The notes beneath the pieces are model-generated. The model saw only the letters and a list, made by a program, of their open reading frames with translations, was not told the DNA's origin and did not search any database. From assembly GCF_041080625.1 (NCBI RefSeq), contig NZ_CP163518.1, positions 9,355,501 to 9,419,500 on the forward strand: a stretch of DNA of 64,000 bases. The letters run 5' to 3'. The translations under genes and the position numbers were made by a program. This document shows, in pieces, positions 19,856 through 28,901 of this stretch. This stretch comes from Streptomyces sp. CG1. Its GTDB lineage: Bacteria; Actinomycetota; Actinomycetes; Streptomycetales; Streptomycetaceae. The stretch's first letter is position 1. Each line of letters opens with the position of its first letter.

Positions 19856-20017
19856 ATGGAGCCGCACACCGGCACGGCCCACCGGGACAAGGACCGGCTC
19901 ACCGTGTGCACCTCCGGCCAGGGCGGTACGACCGTGCGGTCCCTCCTCGCCGGGCGCTCCGGACTGCCCGGAGCCCGGATCATCCCGGCCGGGGCCGGTC
20001 TGCCGGCCGGGGGGTGA
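19856..20017 (+). CDS. Small hypothetical ORF overlapping the GH65 start
   Basis: A 53-codon frame beginning at ATG 19856 ends in a TGA that overlaps the GTG of the GH65 gene (GTGA at 20014-20017). The product (MEPHTGTAHRDKDRLT start, glycine/alanine-rich end) has no recognised motif, and there is no clear ribosome site. It may be a coupling leader or a degraded fragment of a gene lost upstream. The rest of the 234-bp gap between 19780 and 20013 shows nothing else. Confidence 0.3.
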   Translation: MEPHTGTAHRDKDRLTVCTSGQGGTTVRSLLAGRSGLPGARIIPAGAGLPAGG

Positions 20018-22392
20018 CCGGAGTGGGGCCGACCTGGGAGTACGACGGCTACCGGCCCGAGGAGGAGCGCCTGCGGGAGTCGCTGTGCACCCTGGGCAAC
20101 GGCTACTTCGCCACGCGCGGGGCGCTGCCCGAGTGCACCGCGGACGACGTCCACTACCCGGGCACCTACGCGGCAGGCTGCTACGACCGGCTCACCTCCG
20201 AGGTCGCCGGACGCCGGGTCGAGAACGAGGACATGGTCAATCTCCCCAACTGGCTGCCGCTGCGGTTCCGCATCGCGGGCGGCGCCTGGCTCACCCCGGA
20301 CACCGCCCCCGTCACCGAGCACCACCAGATCCTCCACCTCGACCCCGGCCTGCTGGAGCGCCGTACCGGCTACGGCCTGCCCGACGGCGGCACCCTCCAC
20401 GTGCGCCAGCTGCGCCTCGTCCACATGGCCGACCCCCATCTCGCCGCACTGCGCACGGAGTTCACCGTCGAGGGCGACGACGTCGAGCTGGAGGTCGAGG
20501 CCGCGCTCGACGGACGGGTCACCAACGCCGGCGTGGACCGCTACCGGGACCTGGACGGCCGGCACCTCACCCAGGTGCAGACCGGCACCACCGCCGCACC
20601 CGGCACGGTCTGGCTGCGCTGCCACACCCGTACCTCCCGCATCGAATGCGGCCTCGCCGCCCGGCTGACGGCCGACGCGCCGGTGGCGGCGGTGTACGAG
20701 CCGGAGCGGGCCGTCCAGCACATCAGAGTGCGTCTGACGCCCGGCCGTACCGTCACCGTCGACAAGACCGTCGCGCTGTACACCTCGCACGACCCCGCCA
20801 TCGGCGACCCGCTGGACGCGGCCCTCGACCACGTCGGCGCCGCCCCCGATTTCGACGCGCTGCAGGAGGCACACGCCACGGCGTGGGAGCAGCTGTGGCG
20901 GCGCACCGCGCTGGAGGTCCCCGGCGAGGCGGGCAGCATCCTGCGCCTGCACCTGTTCCACGTGCTGCAGACCCTCTCGCCGCACACGGCCGACCTCGAC
21001 GTCGGCGTCCCCGCGCGCGGGCTGCACGGCGAGTCCTACCGCGGCCATGTCTTCTGGGACGAACTCTTCGTCCTGCCCTACCTCAACCTGCACCTCCCCG
21101 AGGTCTCCCGCGCCCTGCTCCACTACCGCCACCGCCGCCTGGACGCGGCCTGCCAGGCGGCCCGTGAACTCGGCCGGCGCGGGGCGCTCTACCCGTGGCA
21201 GAGCGGCAGCGACGGCCGCGAGGAGACCCAGCAGCTCCATCTCAACCCCCGCTCCGGCCGCTGGCTGACAGACAACACCCGGCTCCAGCACCACGTCGGC
21301 TCGGCGGTGGCCTACAACATCTGGCAGTACTGCGAGGCGACCGGCGACACCGACTTCCTGCACGGCGAGGGCGCCGAGATGCTGCTGCACATCGCCCGCT
21401 TCTGGGCGGACTCGGCCCACTACGACGCCCACCTCGGCCGGCACCGCATCCGGGGCGTGGTCGGCCCCGACGAGTACCACGACGCCTACCCCGGCGCCGA
21501 AGGACCGGGCCTGGACGACAACGCGTACACCAACGTCACCGCCGCCTGGGTGCTCGCCCGCGCCCTGGAACTGCTCAGCGCCCTGCCCGAGCCGCGCCGC
21601 CAGGAACTCATCGAGAGCGCCGGACTGGAGGAGGACGAGCCCGCCCGCTGGGAAGCGGTCTCCCGCACCCTCCATGTGCCCTTCCACGACGGGGTGATCA
21701 GCCAGTTCGAGGGCTACGGCGACCTCGCCGAACTGGACTGGCACGGCTACCGCACGCGGTACGGCGACATCCGGCGCCTGGACCGGATCCTGGAGGCGGA
21801 GGGCGACACCGTCAACCGGTACAAGGCTTCCAAACAGGCCGACGTCCTGATGCTCGGCTACCTCTTCTCGGCGTCCGAACTCCGTTCCCTCTTCCACCGG
21901 CTGGGCTACCGCCTCGACGAGCAGATCTGGAGCGCGACCGTCGACCACTACCTGCACCGCACCAGCCACGGCTCCACCCTCAGCGGCCTGGTGCACGGCT
22001 GGGTCCTGGCCCGCGCCCGCCGAGCCGACGCCTGGGCCTTCGTCCAGGAGGCGCTGCGCGGCGACATCGCCGACCTGCAGGGCGGCACCACCGGCGAGGG
22101 CATCCACCTCGGCGCGATGGCCGGCACCCTCGACCTCGTCCAGCGCGGACTGACCGGCCTGGAGACCCGCGGCGGCGCCCTCTGCCTCGACCCCGTCCCG
22201 CTCCCCGAACTCTCCTCCTACGGATTCTCCATCCGCTACCACGGCCACTGGGGCGTCCACCTGCGTCTGCGCAGCAGCCTCCTGGAAATCGCCGTCCCCT
22301 CCTCCGACCGCGGCCTCATCGACGTCTGCCTGCGCGACCGCGTGGTTCCGGTGGGCCCAGGCGAAACAGCCCGTCTTGCGGTGCCCGAGTGA
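20014..22392 (+). CDS. Glycoside hydrolase family 65 disaccharide phosphorylase
   Basis: The 792-residue cytosolic enzyme shows the GH65 layout. An N-terminal beta-sandwich begins WEYDGYRPEEERLRESLCTLGNGYF; an (alpha/alpha)6 barrel starts near residue 290; a C-terminal beta domain follows. The catalytic-acid region reads RIRGVVGPDEYHD, with the conserved Glu near residue 488. The phosphate-binding signature HGSTLSGLVHGW lies near residue 650. Members phosphorolyse maltose, trehalose, kojibiose or similar sugars to beta-glucose-1-phosphate. The exact substrate is not evident. The GTG at 20014 matches the usual N-terminus. No phosphoglucomutase gene accompanies it here. Confidence 0.92.
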   Translation: MTGVGPTWEYDGYRPEEERLRESLCTLGNGYFATRGALPECTADDVHYPGTYAAGCYDRLTSEVAGRRVENEDMVNLPNWLPLRFRIAGGAWLTPDTAPVTEHHQILHLDPGLLERRTGYGLPDGGTLHVRQLRLVHMADPHLAALRTEFTVEGDDVELEVEAALDGRVTNAGVDRYRDLDGRHLTQVQTGTTAAPGTVWLRCHTRTSRIECGLAARLTADAPVAAVYEPERAVQHIRVRLTPGRTVTVDKTVALYTSHDPAIGDPLDAALDHVGAAPDFDALQEAHATAWEQLWRRTALEVPGEAGSILRLHLFHVLQTLSPHTADLDVGVPARGLHGESYRGHVFWDELFVLPYLNLHLPEVSRALLHYRHRRLDAACQAARELGRRGALYPWQSGSDGREETQQLHLNPRSGRWLTDNTRLQHHVGSAVAYNIWQYCEATGDTDFLHGEGAEMLLHIARFWADSAHYDAHLGRHRIRGVVGPDEYHDAYPGAEGPGLDDNAYTNVTAAWVLARALELLSALPEPRRQELIESAGLEEDEPARWEAVSRTLHVPFHDGVISQFEGYGDLAELDWHGYRTRYGDIRRLDRILEAEGDTVNRYKASKQADVLMLGYLFSASELRSLFHRLGYRLDEQIWSATVDHYLHRTSHGSTLSGLVHGWVLARARRADAWAFVQEALRGDIADLQGGTTGEGIHLGAMAGTLDLVQRGLTGLETRGGALCLDPVPLPELSSYGFSIRYHGHWGVHLRLRSSLLEIAVPSSDRGLIDVCLRDRVVPVGPGETARLAVPE

Positions 22393-22398
22393 GTCCGC

Positions 22399-23445
22399 TC
22401 AGCTCTCCGCCACCCGGTATCGATGCACGGGTGGCAGCCCTGGCAGCACCCCCGGCCACACCGTGTCCAGCACGTGCGCACTCGGCGTGAACAACGGCCG
22501 CCCGAGCAGCGGCAGGTCGTCGACCTCGTGCCACTCCCAGCGGTGGATCAACCGCGGTTCGGTGACGACCGGTTCACCGGTGAAGGCGGTGACCCGGACG
22601 GCGGCTGTCACCCGGGGGATGCCGTGCACACAGTTCATCAGGATCGCCCGCACCTGTGCCGCTGCCGGGTCGGCCTTCAGGGACGTCTCCTCCTCGAGCT
22701 CACGTACGGCCGCCGCGGCGAAGTCCTCGTCCGCGTCGTTCTTGCCGCCGGGCAACTCCCAGACCCCCCGCACCGACCAGCCCAGCAGCACCCTCCCCGC
22801 CGCCTCCGTGACGACGACACCGGCGCCGGTGAGGGCGTGCGGGGAGGGGCGGCCCTCGCCGGCGTACGCGGGGCGAGCGGCGGGGGAGGGGTCGCGCAGG
22901 ACGAGCAGCGCCAGACCGTCGGCGTCGTACCGCTCGTACGACCCCCAGCCCGCGCGCAGCATGGCGATCTCCTCCTCGTCCAGGGCTACACCGCGCCGGT
23001 CCTCCGGTACGGCGTCCGCCGTCGGCGTGATCACGCACAGCGCCCCGCCGGGACGCAGCCGCTCGCGCAGCCGGTTCAGCACCCGGGTGCGGTCGTGAAC
23101 GAAGGCCCAGCCGAGACGCATCGTGATCAAGTCATAGGCGGGATGGGGGAGTTCACCGAGATCGTCCCGCTCGATGTCCAGGCGCCGGTACGTCACGCCG
23201 GTCACGTCGGCGCGCCCGGCCTCCGTGAGCGCGACGGCGGACCAGTCGACGGCGTCCACCCGGTAGCCGGACCCGGCCAGACGGCGCGCCAGTTCGCCGA
23301 GCCCGCAGCCGACGTCCAGAGCGAGCCCGCCCGCGGGCGCCGGGACGTGCTGCGCCAGCAGCCGCCGCTCGGCGTCGCCCAGCGGACGGAACCGCCCGCC
23401 GCCCGCGTAGTGCGCGTCCCACGCCTCGGGCTTCGAATCTGCCAC
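22399..23445 (-). CDS. Bifunctional SAM-dependent methyltransferase / NUDIX hydrolase fusion
   Basis: The 348-residue protein begins with a class I methyltransferase domain. LDVGCGLGELARRL (motif I, near residue 47) and a later PGGALCVITP segment mark it. The C-terminal NUDIX domain (about residues 195-340) contains GKNDADEDFAAAAVRELEEE, matching GX5EX7REUXEE except that the usual Gly after EE is Ser. Such fusions occur in Streptomyces; the substrates are unknown. A nucleoside-diphosphate-linked methyl acceptor is one possibility. The GTG at 23445 has a GAGGAGG ribosome site. It converges with the GH65 gene with a 6-bp gap. Confidence 0.88.
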   Translation of the reverse strand: MADSKPEAWDAHYAGGGRFRPLGDAERRLLAQHVPAPAGGLALDVGCGLGELARRLAGSGYRVDAVDWSAVALTEAGRADVTGVTYRRLDIERDDLGELPHPAYDLITMRLGWAFVHDRTRVLNRLRERLRPGGALCVITPTADAVPEDRRGVALDEEEIAMLRAGWGSYERYDADGLALLVLRDPSPAARPAYAGEGRPSPHALTGAGVVVTEAAGRVLLGWSVRGVWELPGGKNDADEDFAAAAVRELEEETSLKADPAAAQVRAILMNCVHGIPRVTAAVRVTAFTGEPVVTEPRLIHRWEWHEVDDLPLLGRPLFTPSAHVLDTVWPGVLPGLPPVHRYRVAES

Positions 23446-23533
23446 CGGTCCTCCTCGGGCTGGTCGTCTTCCGTGGACGCCGGAATCCTGACCCCGCGGC
23501 GGCCGTCCTACACGGCCGGCGGGCCGGTGGGTT

Positions 23534-23551
23534 CTCCATCCGTGGATGGAG
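23534..23551. repeat. Perfect palindrome in divergent promoter region
   Basis: CTCCATCC-GT-GGATGGAG is an 8-bp perfect inverted repeat in the 176-bp region between the leftward methyltransferase-NUDIX gene and the rightward isoprenylcysteine methyltransferase-like gene. Its position suggests an operator for one or both promoters. Confidence 0.45.
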
Positions 23552-23621
23552 GCGGCCGGGGCTCTCTCCATCGACCCGTGGGTGGTGGTGATCCACTGAC
23601 CTTGCGGCGCAGCATTGAGGC

Positions 23622-24266
23622 ATGGGCACTCTTCACTCGGCACTCGTGCTGATCACCGTCGTCTGCGTGGTGGTCTTCGTCGCGGCCTGGATCGCAGGCG
23701 CTGTCTACTTCGGCGTGAAGAGCCACAGAGGTGTGCGCGGCTGGAGGCGCGGACTGCGGCGCACGCTGCCGCGCCGGCTGATGCTGACCGCGGGCGTCGC
23801 CGTCATCTACACCCTGATCGGGCGCACCGGCGGCTTCTGGCGTCACCTGCAGTACTGGCAGCCCGAGCTGGCGGTCCTGGGCGTGCTGCTCGCGATGGCC
23901 TCGACCGCCCTGCTGCTGTGGGCCCGCTGGGTGCTGGGCACGATGTGGGCCAGCATCCCGACGGTCCAGGAACACCATGAGCTGCGCACCGACGGGCCCT
24001 ACCGGCTGGTCCGCCACCCCATCTACTCCGGCCTGCTCGGCCTGGTCATCGGCGCCATGCCGGCCTTCGGCTTCGGCGTCTGGATCGCGTACCTCGTGGT
24101 CGCCGTGCCCTGGCTGCTGCGGCGGGTCCGGATCGAGGACGCCCTGATGGCGGGGCAGTTCGGCCCCGCCTACGACGCCTACCGCGCCGGCGTCCCGGCA
24201 CTGATCCCCCGAATACGCCCCGCCGCCCGTTCCGGCCCCCGCCATGCCGGGAGCGAGCAGCGATAG
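23622..24266 (+). CDS. Isoprenylcysteine carboxyl methyltransferase (ICMT) family membrane protein
   Basis: The 214-residue membrane protein has four or five hydrophobic helices. The family signature follows near residues 125-140, GPYRLVRHPIYSGLLGLVIG, with the RHPxY motif that binds S-adenosylmethionine, and a terminal AYDAYRAGVPALIP. Bacterial ICMT-like proteins have no known isoprenylated protein substrate, so the role is uncertain. The ATG at 23622 has no convincing ribosome site. Confidence 0.88.
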   Translation: MGTLHSALVLITVVCVVVFVAAWIAGAVYFGVKSHRGVRGWRRGLRRTLPRRLMLTAGVAVIYTLIGRTGGFWRHLQYWQPELAVLGVLLAMASTALLLWARWVLGTMWASIPTVQEHHELRTDGPYRLVRHPIYSGLLGLVIGAMPAFGFGVWIAYLVVAVPWLLRRVRIEDALMAGQFGPAYDAYRAGVPALIPRIRPAARSGPRHAGSEQR

Positions 24267-24277
24267 CCCGCCGCCTG

Positions 24278-24940
24278 CTACGGCAGCGTTCTGATCTCCA
24301 GCAGGATGTGCTCCAGCGTTTCGGTCCCCTCCAGGAAGGCCCGCCGGTCCAGCACCTTCAGCACGCGTCCGTGTGCGGTGGCGAGGTCCGTCAGCCGGTC
24401 GAGGTCGCCGCGGTCGCTGAACTGCAGCAGGGCCGCACCGCCGTCGGTCACCCGCAGGGGCGCCTCGACCAGATAGCGCTGATGGGCCCGGTAGCCGGGA
24501 TCGACGTACGCCCCCTCGTGGTCGGTGCGGTAGTGGTACCCGTCGGGGGCCAGTACGAAGTTGGAGTGCCAGTAGACACAGTCGAAGCGGTCGCCCGGGT
24601 CCAGGGCCGCGAACAGGTCGCTGTGCACGGCGGTCAGCCGGTCCTCGACGTGGTGCCGTACGGCGTTGCGGCGGGTGTTCTCCACCGCGTGCGTGTTGAT
24701 GTCCGTGGCCACCACCCGGCCGGCGCCCCGGAGCGCCGCCAGCACCGCGATGATCCCGGTCCCCGAACCGACCTCGAGGAACGATCCGCCCGCCGGCAGC
24801 AGGGAGGGTCCCCCGCCGGTCAGTCCCAGGACCTCCATCGCCGTCTCGGTCGTCGCCGAGTAGGGCGGAGCGAAGACGTCGCCGAGCAGGTCCCACTCGT
24901 GGCCCGCCATGGTGAAGCGCGGCGCGACGAGCGATGACAT
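24278..24940 (-). CDS. Class I SAM-dependent methyltransferase
   Basis: The 220-residue protein has motif I FLEVGSGTGIIAVLAAL near residue 55, an acidic motif II VVATDIN, and CVYWHSNFVLAP, resembling the NPPY-type acceptor motif of PrmA/HemK-like enzymes with an altered sequence. The segment RFTMAGHEWDLLGDVFAP at the N-terminus matches the family start, so the ATG at 24940 is preferred over the one at 24910. It ends 12 bp from the convergent ICMT-like gene. The acceptor is unknown. Confidence 0.82.
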   Translation of the reverse strand: MSSLVAPRFTMAGHEWDLLGDVFAPPYSATTETAMEVLGLTGGGPSLLPAGGSFLEVGSGTGIIAVLAALRGAGRVVATDINTHAVENTRRNAVRHHVEDRLTAVHSDLFAALDPGDRFDCVYWHSNFVLAPDGYHYRTDHEGAYVDPGYRAHQRYLVEAPLRVTDGGAALLQFSDRGDLDRLTDLATAHGRVLKVLDRRAFLEGTETLEHILLEIRTLP

Positions 24941-25613
24941 CCTGGGCACCGCGGCGATGCTGGTGTGCGGGCGCGCCCTGCGGCTGATCCGGGGGGATCT
25001 GCGGCGTGTGCTGACCGCCCTGCCCGCGCGGGCCGTGCCCGGCCGCAGGGCGTGGGCCGTCGACGGGCACCGGTCGGTCGCCGAGGCGGACGGGCACCTC
25101 GCCCGGCTGCTGGACGACGGGCTGCCCGCCGTGCTCCGGGGCGCGGGCACCGCACTGACCACGGTTTTCGCCGAGGAGACCGGCCTGGCGGCCACCGGTC
25201 CGGCCGGGGCCGCGGCATCCGCCCCGGTCATCGAGGTCGGGCAGACGCTGGCTCGCACCGTCCGGGCCCTGGACGAGCTGGTCACCGGAGTCCAGACGGT
25301 GCCCGCAGGCGCACCCGTACAGCCCGGACCCGGGGAATCCCCGTATGCCGTGGCCGAGTTCCATGAGCGGTCCCGGGGGCCGGTCGAGCTGATCCGCGGC
25401 GCCGCGTTCCAAGTCCCTGCGTTCTGCGCCCTCCTGGACCTGTACCGGCCCGCGCCCCCGGAACACCCGCCGACGGCCCGCCACGCGGTGTGGCAGCCCC
25501 TCCGGGAGACGGTCAGGCTGACCGGCGGTGCCGCCCACACGGCCGCGCGCCTCACCGAGGACCTCGATACGACACTCCGGTCCGCATCCAGGATGCGGCT
25601 CTCACCCTTCTGA
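24909..25613 (+). CDS. Hypothetical protein overlapping the divergent methyltransferase start
   Basis: A 234-codon frame whose composition (Ala, Leu, Val, Asp, Glu rich) looks like real coding, unlike the Ser/Arg-rich antisense frame. No family is recognised. A stretch of about residues 20-110 is helical, and SPYAVAEFHERSRGPVELIRG is the best-defined later segment. The ATG at 24909 would overlap the divergent methyltransferase gene by 32 bp; an ATG at 24957 avoids this. No ribosome site is convincing for either. A hairpin at 25652-25667 follows the stop. Confidence 0.45.
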   Translation: MVKRGATSDDILGTAAMLVCGRALRLIRGDLRRVLTALPARAVPGRRAWAVDGHRSVAEADGHLARLLDDGLPAVLRGAGTALTTVFAEETGLAATGPAGAAASAPVIEVGQTLARTVRALDELVTGVQTVPAGAPVQPGPGESPYAVAEFHERSRGPVELIRGAAFQVPAFCALLDLYRPAPPEHPPTARHAVWQPLRETVRLTGGAAHTAARLTEDLDTTLRSASRMRLSPF

Positions 25614-25651
25614 CGATCCGCTCCTGCCCACGGCCCGGTCGTCACACTCCC

Positions 25652-25667
25652 GCCCGCCCCGGCGGGC
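25652..25667. terminator. GC hairpin after hypothetical gene
   Basis: GCCCGCC-CC-GGCGGGC forms a 7-bp perfect stem with a two-base loop 39 bp downstream of the stop at 25613. It is a candidate terminator insulating the biosynthetic cluster that follows. Confidence 0.45.
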
Positions 25668-26087
25668 CGTCATTCCGAATATGGACTTCCGGAAACAACG
25701 ATCTCCGGTTGAACATCGAAATGGCCGAATCAATTCGCCGACTCGAGGACCATTCCGAAATAGGTCAATTCCCGCCAGTGGCTTGATGGCTGCCCCTATC
25801 AACCCCTATCTTCCGTCAGGCCGACCGGAGTTCGCCCAGGTCTCGCCCCTGTTCCCGAATCCCGTGTGGCGTGCATTACGTCGTGCGGGAGTGTCTCCGA
25901 GGCATACTCAGGGAAGAGCAAGCACCGTGGTCCGAATGTGCCCACGTAGTATGCTGAACGAGCCATGAGGCGTAGACGTATTCGGGCGCGCCTTTTCTGA
26001 AGATCACCCCATGGTGGCGCGCGCCCGCACCGGCACTCCACAGGCCCATGGCGCCGGATACAGTCCGTCGAACAGGATTGAATCAGA
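25668..26087 (+). promoter_or_regulatory. Low-GC upstream region of the chlorothreonine-type cluster
   Basis: This 420-bp region is clearly lower in GC than its surroundings and contains no convincing gene. It should hold the cluster promoter. One -10-like hexamer, TAGTAT, is present near 25950, but without a good -35 at 16-19 bp, consistent with an activator-dependent promoter. No pathway regulator gene is adjacent. Confidence 0.4.
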
Positions 26088-27899
26088 GTGGAATCAGGGG
26101 AACGCACACTCACCGAGCTGTTCGAAGATGTCGTCGCACGCTTCCCGGACCGGGTGGCGGTGACGGCCGAAGACCGGGAACTCACCTATCGGGAACTCGA
26201 TCACCGGGCGGCAGCGGTCGCCCGGCGGCTGCGGGAGGCGGGTGCGGGGACCGGCTCCCCGGTCGCCCTGCTCGTCCCGCGCACCAGCAGACTGGTGGTC
26301 GGTCTGCTCGGCATCCTCAAGTCCGGTGCCGCCTACGTCCCTGTGGACCCCGGCTATCCGCGGGAGCGAATCGCCTGGACCCTCAAGGACAGCGGCGCCA
26401 CCCACCTCGTCACCACTTCCGAACTCGCCGGGCCACTGGGCGACTTGGGTGTCGACGTCGTCGTCCTCGACGAGTCGGCCGCCGCGTCGGAGCCGCCGGT
26501 CAAGGCCGGCCCGGGCGATCTGGCCTATGTGATCTACACGTCCGGGTCGACCGGCGTGCCCAAGGGCGTCGAGGTGGAACACCGCCATGTGGCCCGGCTG
26601 TTCGACGTCACCCGGGACTGGTACGGCTTCGACGAGCACGACGTCTGGTCGCTGTTCCACTCCGTGGCCTTCGACTTCTCCGTGTGGGAGCTCTGGGGCG
26701 CGTTGCTGTTCGGCGGGCGGCTCGTGGTCGTGTCGCAGGAGTCCGCCCGGTCCCCGGAGTCCTTCCACGCACTGCTGCGGGAGCAGCGGGTGACGGTCCT
26801 CAACCAGACGCCGTCGGCGTTCGTGCGGCTGGCCGCCGTGGACGAGGCGGCCCGGCATCCGCTGACCGCCCTGCGCGTCGTGGTGTTCGGCGGGGAGCGG
26901 CTGGAACCCGCCGCTCTGCGTGGCTGGTTCGACCGCCACGGTGGCGAACGGCCGCGTCTGGTCAACATGTACGGCATCACCGAGGCGACCGTGCATGCCT
27001 CGTACCGGCCGGTCACCGCGGACGACATCGCCGCATCCGGTGTCAGTCCGATCGGTGTGCCGCTGCCGGACCTCGGCTTCCATGTGATGGACGAGCACGG
27101 CCGCCCGGTGGCCGACGGTGCCACCGGCGAGCTGTATCTGTCCGGGGCGGGGCTGGCCCGCGGCTATCTGGGCCGCCCGGAGCTGAACAAGGAACGGTTC
27201 GTCGAAGTCCCCGGCCCGGACGGCACGGTGCTGCGCTGCTACCGCACCGGCGACCGCGTGAGGGCACTGGCCGACGGCGGCTACGGCTATCTCGGCCGCG
27301 CCGACGACCAGATGAAGATCCGCGGCTACCGGATCGAGCCCGGCGAGATCGAGGCCGTCCTCGTGGAGCACGCGGAGGTGTCGGCGGCCGTGGCGGTCGC
27401 CCATGACTACGGCGCCGGGGATCTGCGCATCGTCGCCCATGTCGCCTCCGGCACCCCCGCGGACGTCCTCGCGCCCCGGCTCGGCGAGCGGGCCGCGGCC
27501 GTCCTGCCGCCGCACATGCGCCCTTCGGCGTACATCGTCCTGCCCGAACTGCCGCTCACGCTCAACGGCAAGGTCGACAAGGCCCGGCTGTCCGAGCCGA
27601 CCGCCGAGGCGGCACTCGCACCGGTCGCCGTCGCCCCGGACACGGCCTGTGAACTCACCGGCAGCGAGCGGCGGATCGCTCTGATCTGGCAGTCCGTCCT
27701 GGAGCTGCCCGAGGTCGGCCGGGACACCGACTTCTTCGACCTCGGCGGTACCTCACTCTCCCTGCTGCGCATGTTCGGCCAGGTCAACGAGGAGTTCGGC
27801 ACGGACCTGGACATCACGGTGCTGATCGAGGGGGCGACGGTCGAGGCCCTGGCCCGCCATGTCGACGCGGCGCTGTCCGGCACGGCCCCGACGGCCTGA
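26088..27899 (+). CDS. NRPS adenylation-thiolation didomain, threonine-activating (SyrB1-like)
   Basis: The 603-residue enzyme is a free-standing A-T didomain with no condensation domain. Core A3 reads YTSGSTGVPKG (near residue 149) and A5 NMYGITEATVH. A7/A8 read YRTGDRVRALADGGYGYLGR and RGYRIEPGEIE, and A10 is LPLTLNGKVDKARL. Reading the specificity pocket gives DFWNVGMVHK, the canonical code for threonine. The carrier domain has DFFDLGGTSLSLLRM with the phosphopantetheine Ser near residue 553. It would load L-Thr onto its own carrier for the halogenase encoded next. The GTG at 26088 has a modest AGGA ribosome site. Confidence 0.95.
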   Translation: MESGERTLTELFEDVVARFPDRVAVTAEDRELTYRELDHRAAAVARRLREAGAGTGSPVALLVPRTSRLVVGLLGILKSGAAYVPVDPGYPRERIAWTLKDSGATHLVTTSELAGPLGDLGVDVVVLDESAAASEPPVKAGPGDLAYVIYTSGSTGVPKGVEVEHRHVARLFDVTRDWYGFDEHDVWSLFHSVAFDFSVWELWGALLFGGRLVVVSQESARSPESFHALLREQRVTVLNQTPSAFVRLAAVDEAARHPLTALRVVVFGGERLEPAALRGWFDRHGGERPRLVNMYGITEATVHASYRPVTADDIAASGVSPIGVPLPDLGFHVMDEHGRPVADGATGELYLSGAGLARGYLGRPELNKERFVEVPGPDGTVLRCYRTGDRVRALADGGYGYLGRADDQMKIRGYRIEPGEIEAVLVEHAEVSAAVAVAHDYGAGDLRIVAHVASGTPADVLAPRLGERAAAVLPPHMRPSAYIVLPELPLTLNGKVDKARLSEPTAEAALAPVAVAPDTACELTGSERRIALIWQSVLELPEVGRDTDFFDLGGTSLSLLRMFGQVNEEFGTDLDITVLIEGATVEALARHVDAALSGTAPTA

Positions 27900-27947
27900 G
27901 GCGCGGGCGCACCGGCCTGCCGTACCACTTCCACCACGAAGGGACGC

Positions 27948-28901
27948 ATGAGCGCAATGCCCGATTTCACGCTGAGCCCCGAGGACCTCGCCGCCTTCCA
28001 CCGCAACGGCTACGCGGGTCCGTTCACGCTGTACGAGCCGGACGAGATCAAGAAGACCTGGGGTCGTACCCGGCTGGAGCTGCTGGATCGCAGCGCGGCG
28101 GCCTACAGCGACGACGCGGCGGTGTCCGCGGCGACGAACATCTCCAACTACGACCGTCATCTCGACCACGCCTTCCTGGCCGAGCACATCACACGCCCGG
28201 AGATCGTGCACCGCGTCGCCTCGGTGCTCGGCCCCGATGTGCTGTGCTGGCGCACGGAGTTCTTCCCGAAGCACCCGGGCGACGAGGGGACCGACTGGCA
28301 CCAGGCGGACACCTTCGCCAACGCGTCGGGCACCCCGCAGATCCAGTGGCCGGGCGGCTCGGACTTCGGCGGGACGATCACGGTGTGGTGCGCGTTCACC
28401 GAGGCGAGCGCCGAGATGGGCTGTCTGCAGTTCATCCCGGGCACCCATCGCACGATGTTCTACGACGAGACGAAGCGGATGCACTACTCGCCGGACCAGA
28501 ACACGAGCGTGGAGAAGGACGGCGTGCGCCGCGGATTCTTCGGCTACGACTACCGCGAGCTGCAGATCGACCCGGGCTGGAAGCCGGACGAGTCCCAGGC
28601 CGTCTCGATGGAGATGCGGGCGGGCCAGTTCATCATGTTCTGGTCCACCCTGATGCACGCCTCGCATCCGCACCAGGGCCTCACCCGGGACATGCGGATG
28701 GGGTTCGCCGCTCGCTACGTGCCCACGTCCGTGGAGATCTACCCCGGCACCGACGAGATCGAGGAGTACGGCGGCCGGGTCAGCCTGGACCGGTACGGCG
28801 CGGTCCTGGTCAGCGGCGCCGACAAGTACGGCCACAACCGCATGGCCACCCGCACCACCCGCGACCATCCCTTCGTGACCCAGTCGCCGGCGGGGGACTG
28901 A
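27948..28901 (+). CDS. Fe(II)/2-oxoglutarate-dependent chlorinase of aminoacyl-carrier threonine (SyrB2 type)
   Basis: The 317-residue protein matches SyrB2 nearly end to end. Shared stretches include [59 protein letters not shown] and FWSTLMHAS. The iron-binding facial triad reads WHQAD, His-x-Ala instead of His-x-Asp, near residues 118-120. This Ala leaves room for chloride and distinguishes halogenases from hydroxylases. The distal His is in LMHASHPH and the 2-oxoglutarate Arg in RMGFAARY. It should chlorinate C4 of Thr tethered to the A-T didomain. The ATG at 27948 follows GAAGGGA. It overlaps the next gene (TGATG). Confidence 0.95.
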   Translation: MSAMPDFTLSPEDLAAFHRNGYAGPFTLYEPDEIKKTWGRTRLELLDRSAAAYSDDAAVSAATNISNYDRHLDHAFLAEHITRPEIVHRVASVLGPDVLCWRTEFFPKHPGDEGTDWHQADTFANASGTPQIQWPGGSDFGGTITVWCAFTEASAEMGCLQFIPGTHRTMFYDETKRMHYSPDQNTSVEKDGVRRGFFGYDYRELQIDPGWKPDESQAVSMEMRAGQFIMFWSTLMHASHPHQGLTRDMRMGFAARYVPTSVEIYPGTDEIEEYGGRVSLDRYGAVLVSGADKYGHNRMATRTTRDHPFVTQSPAGD

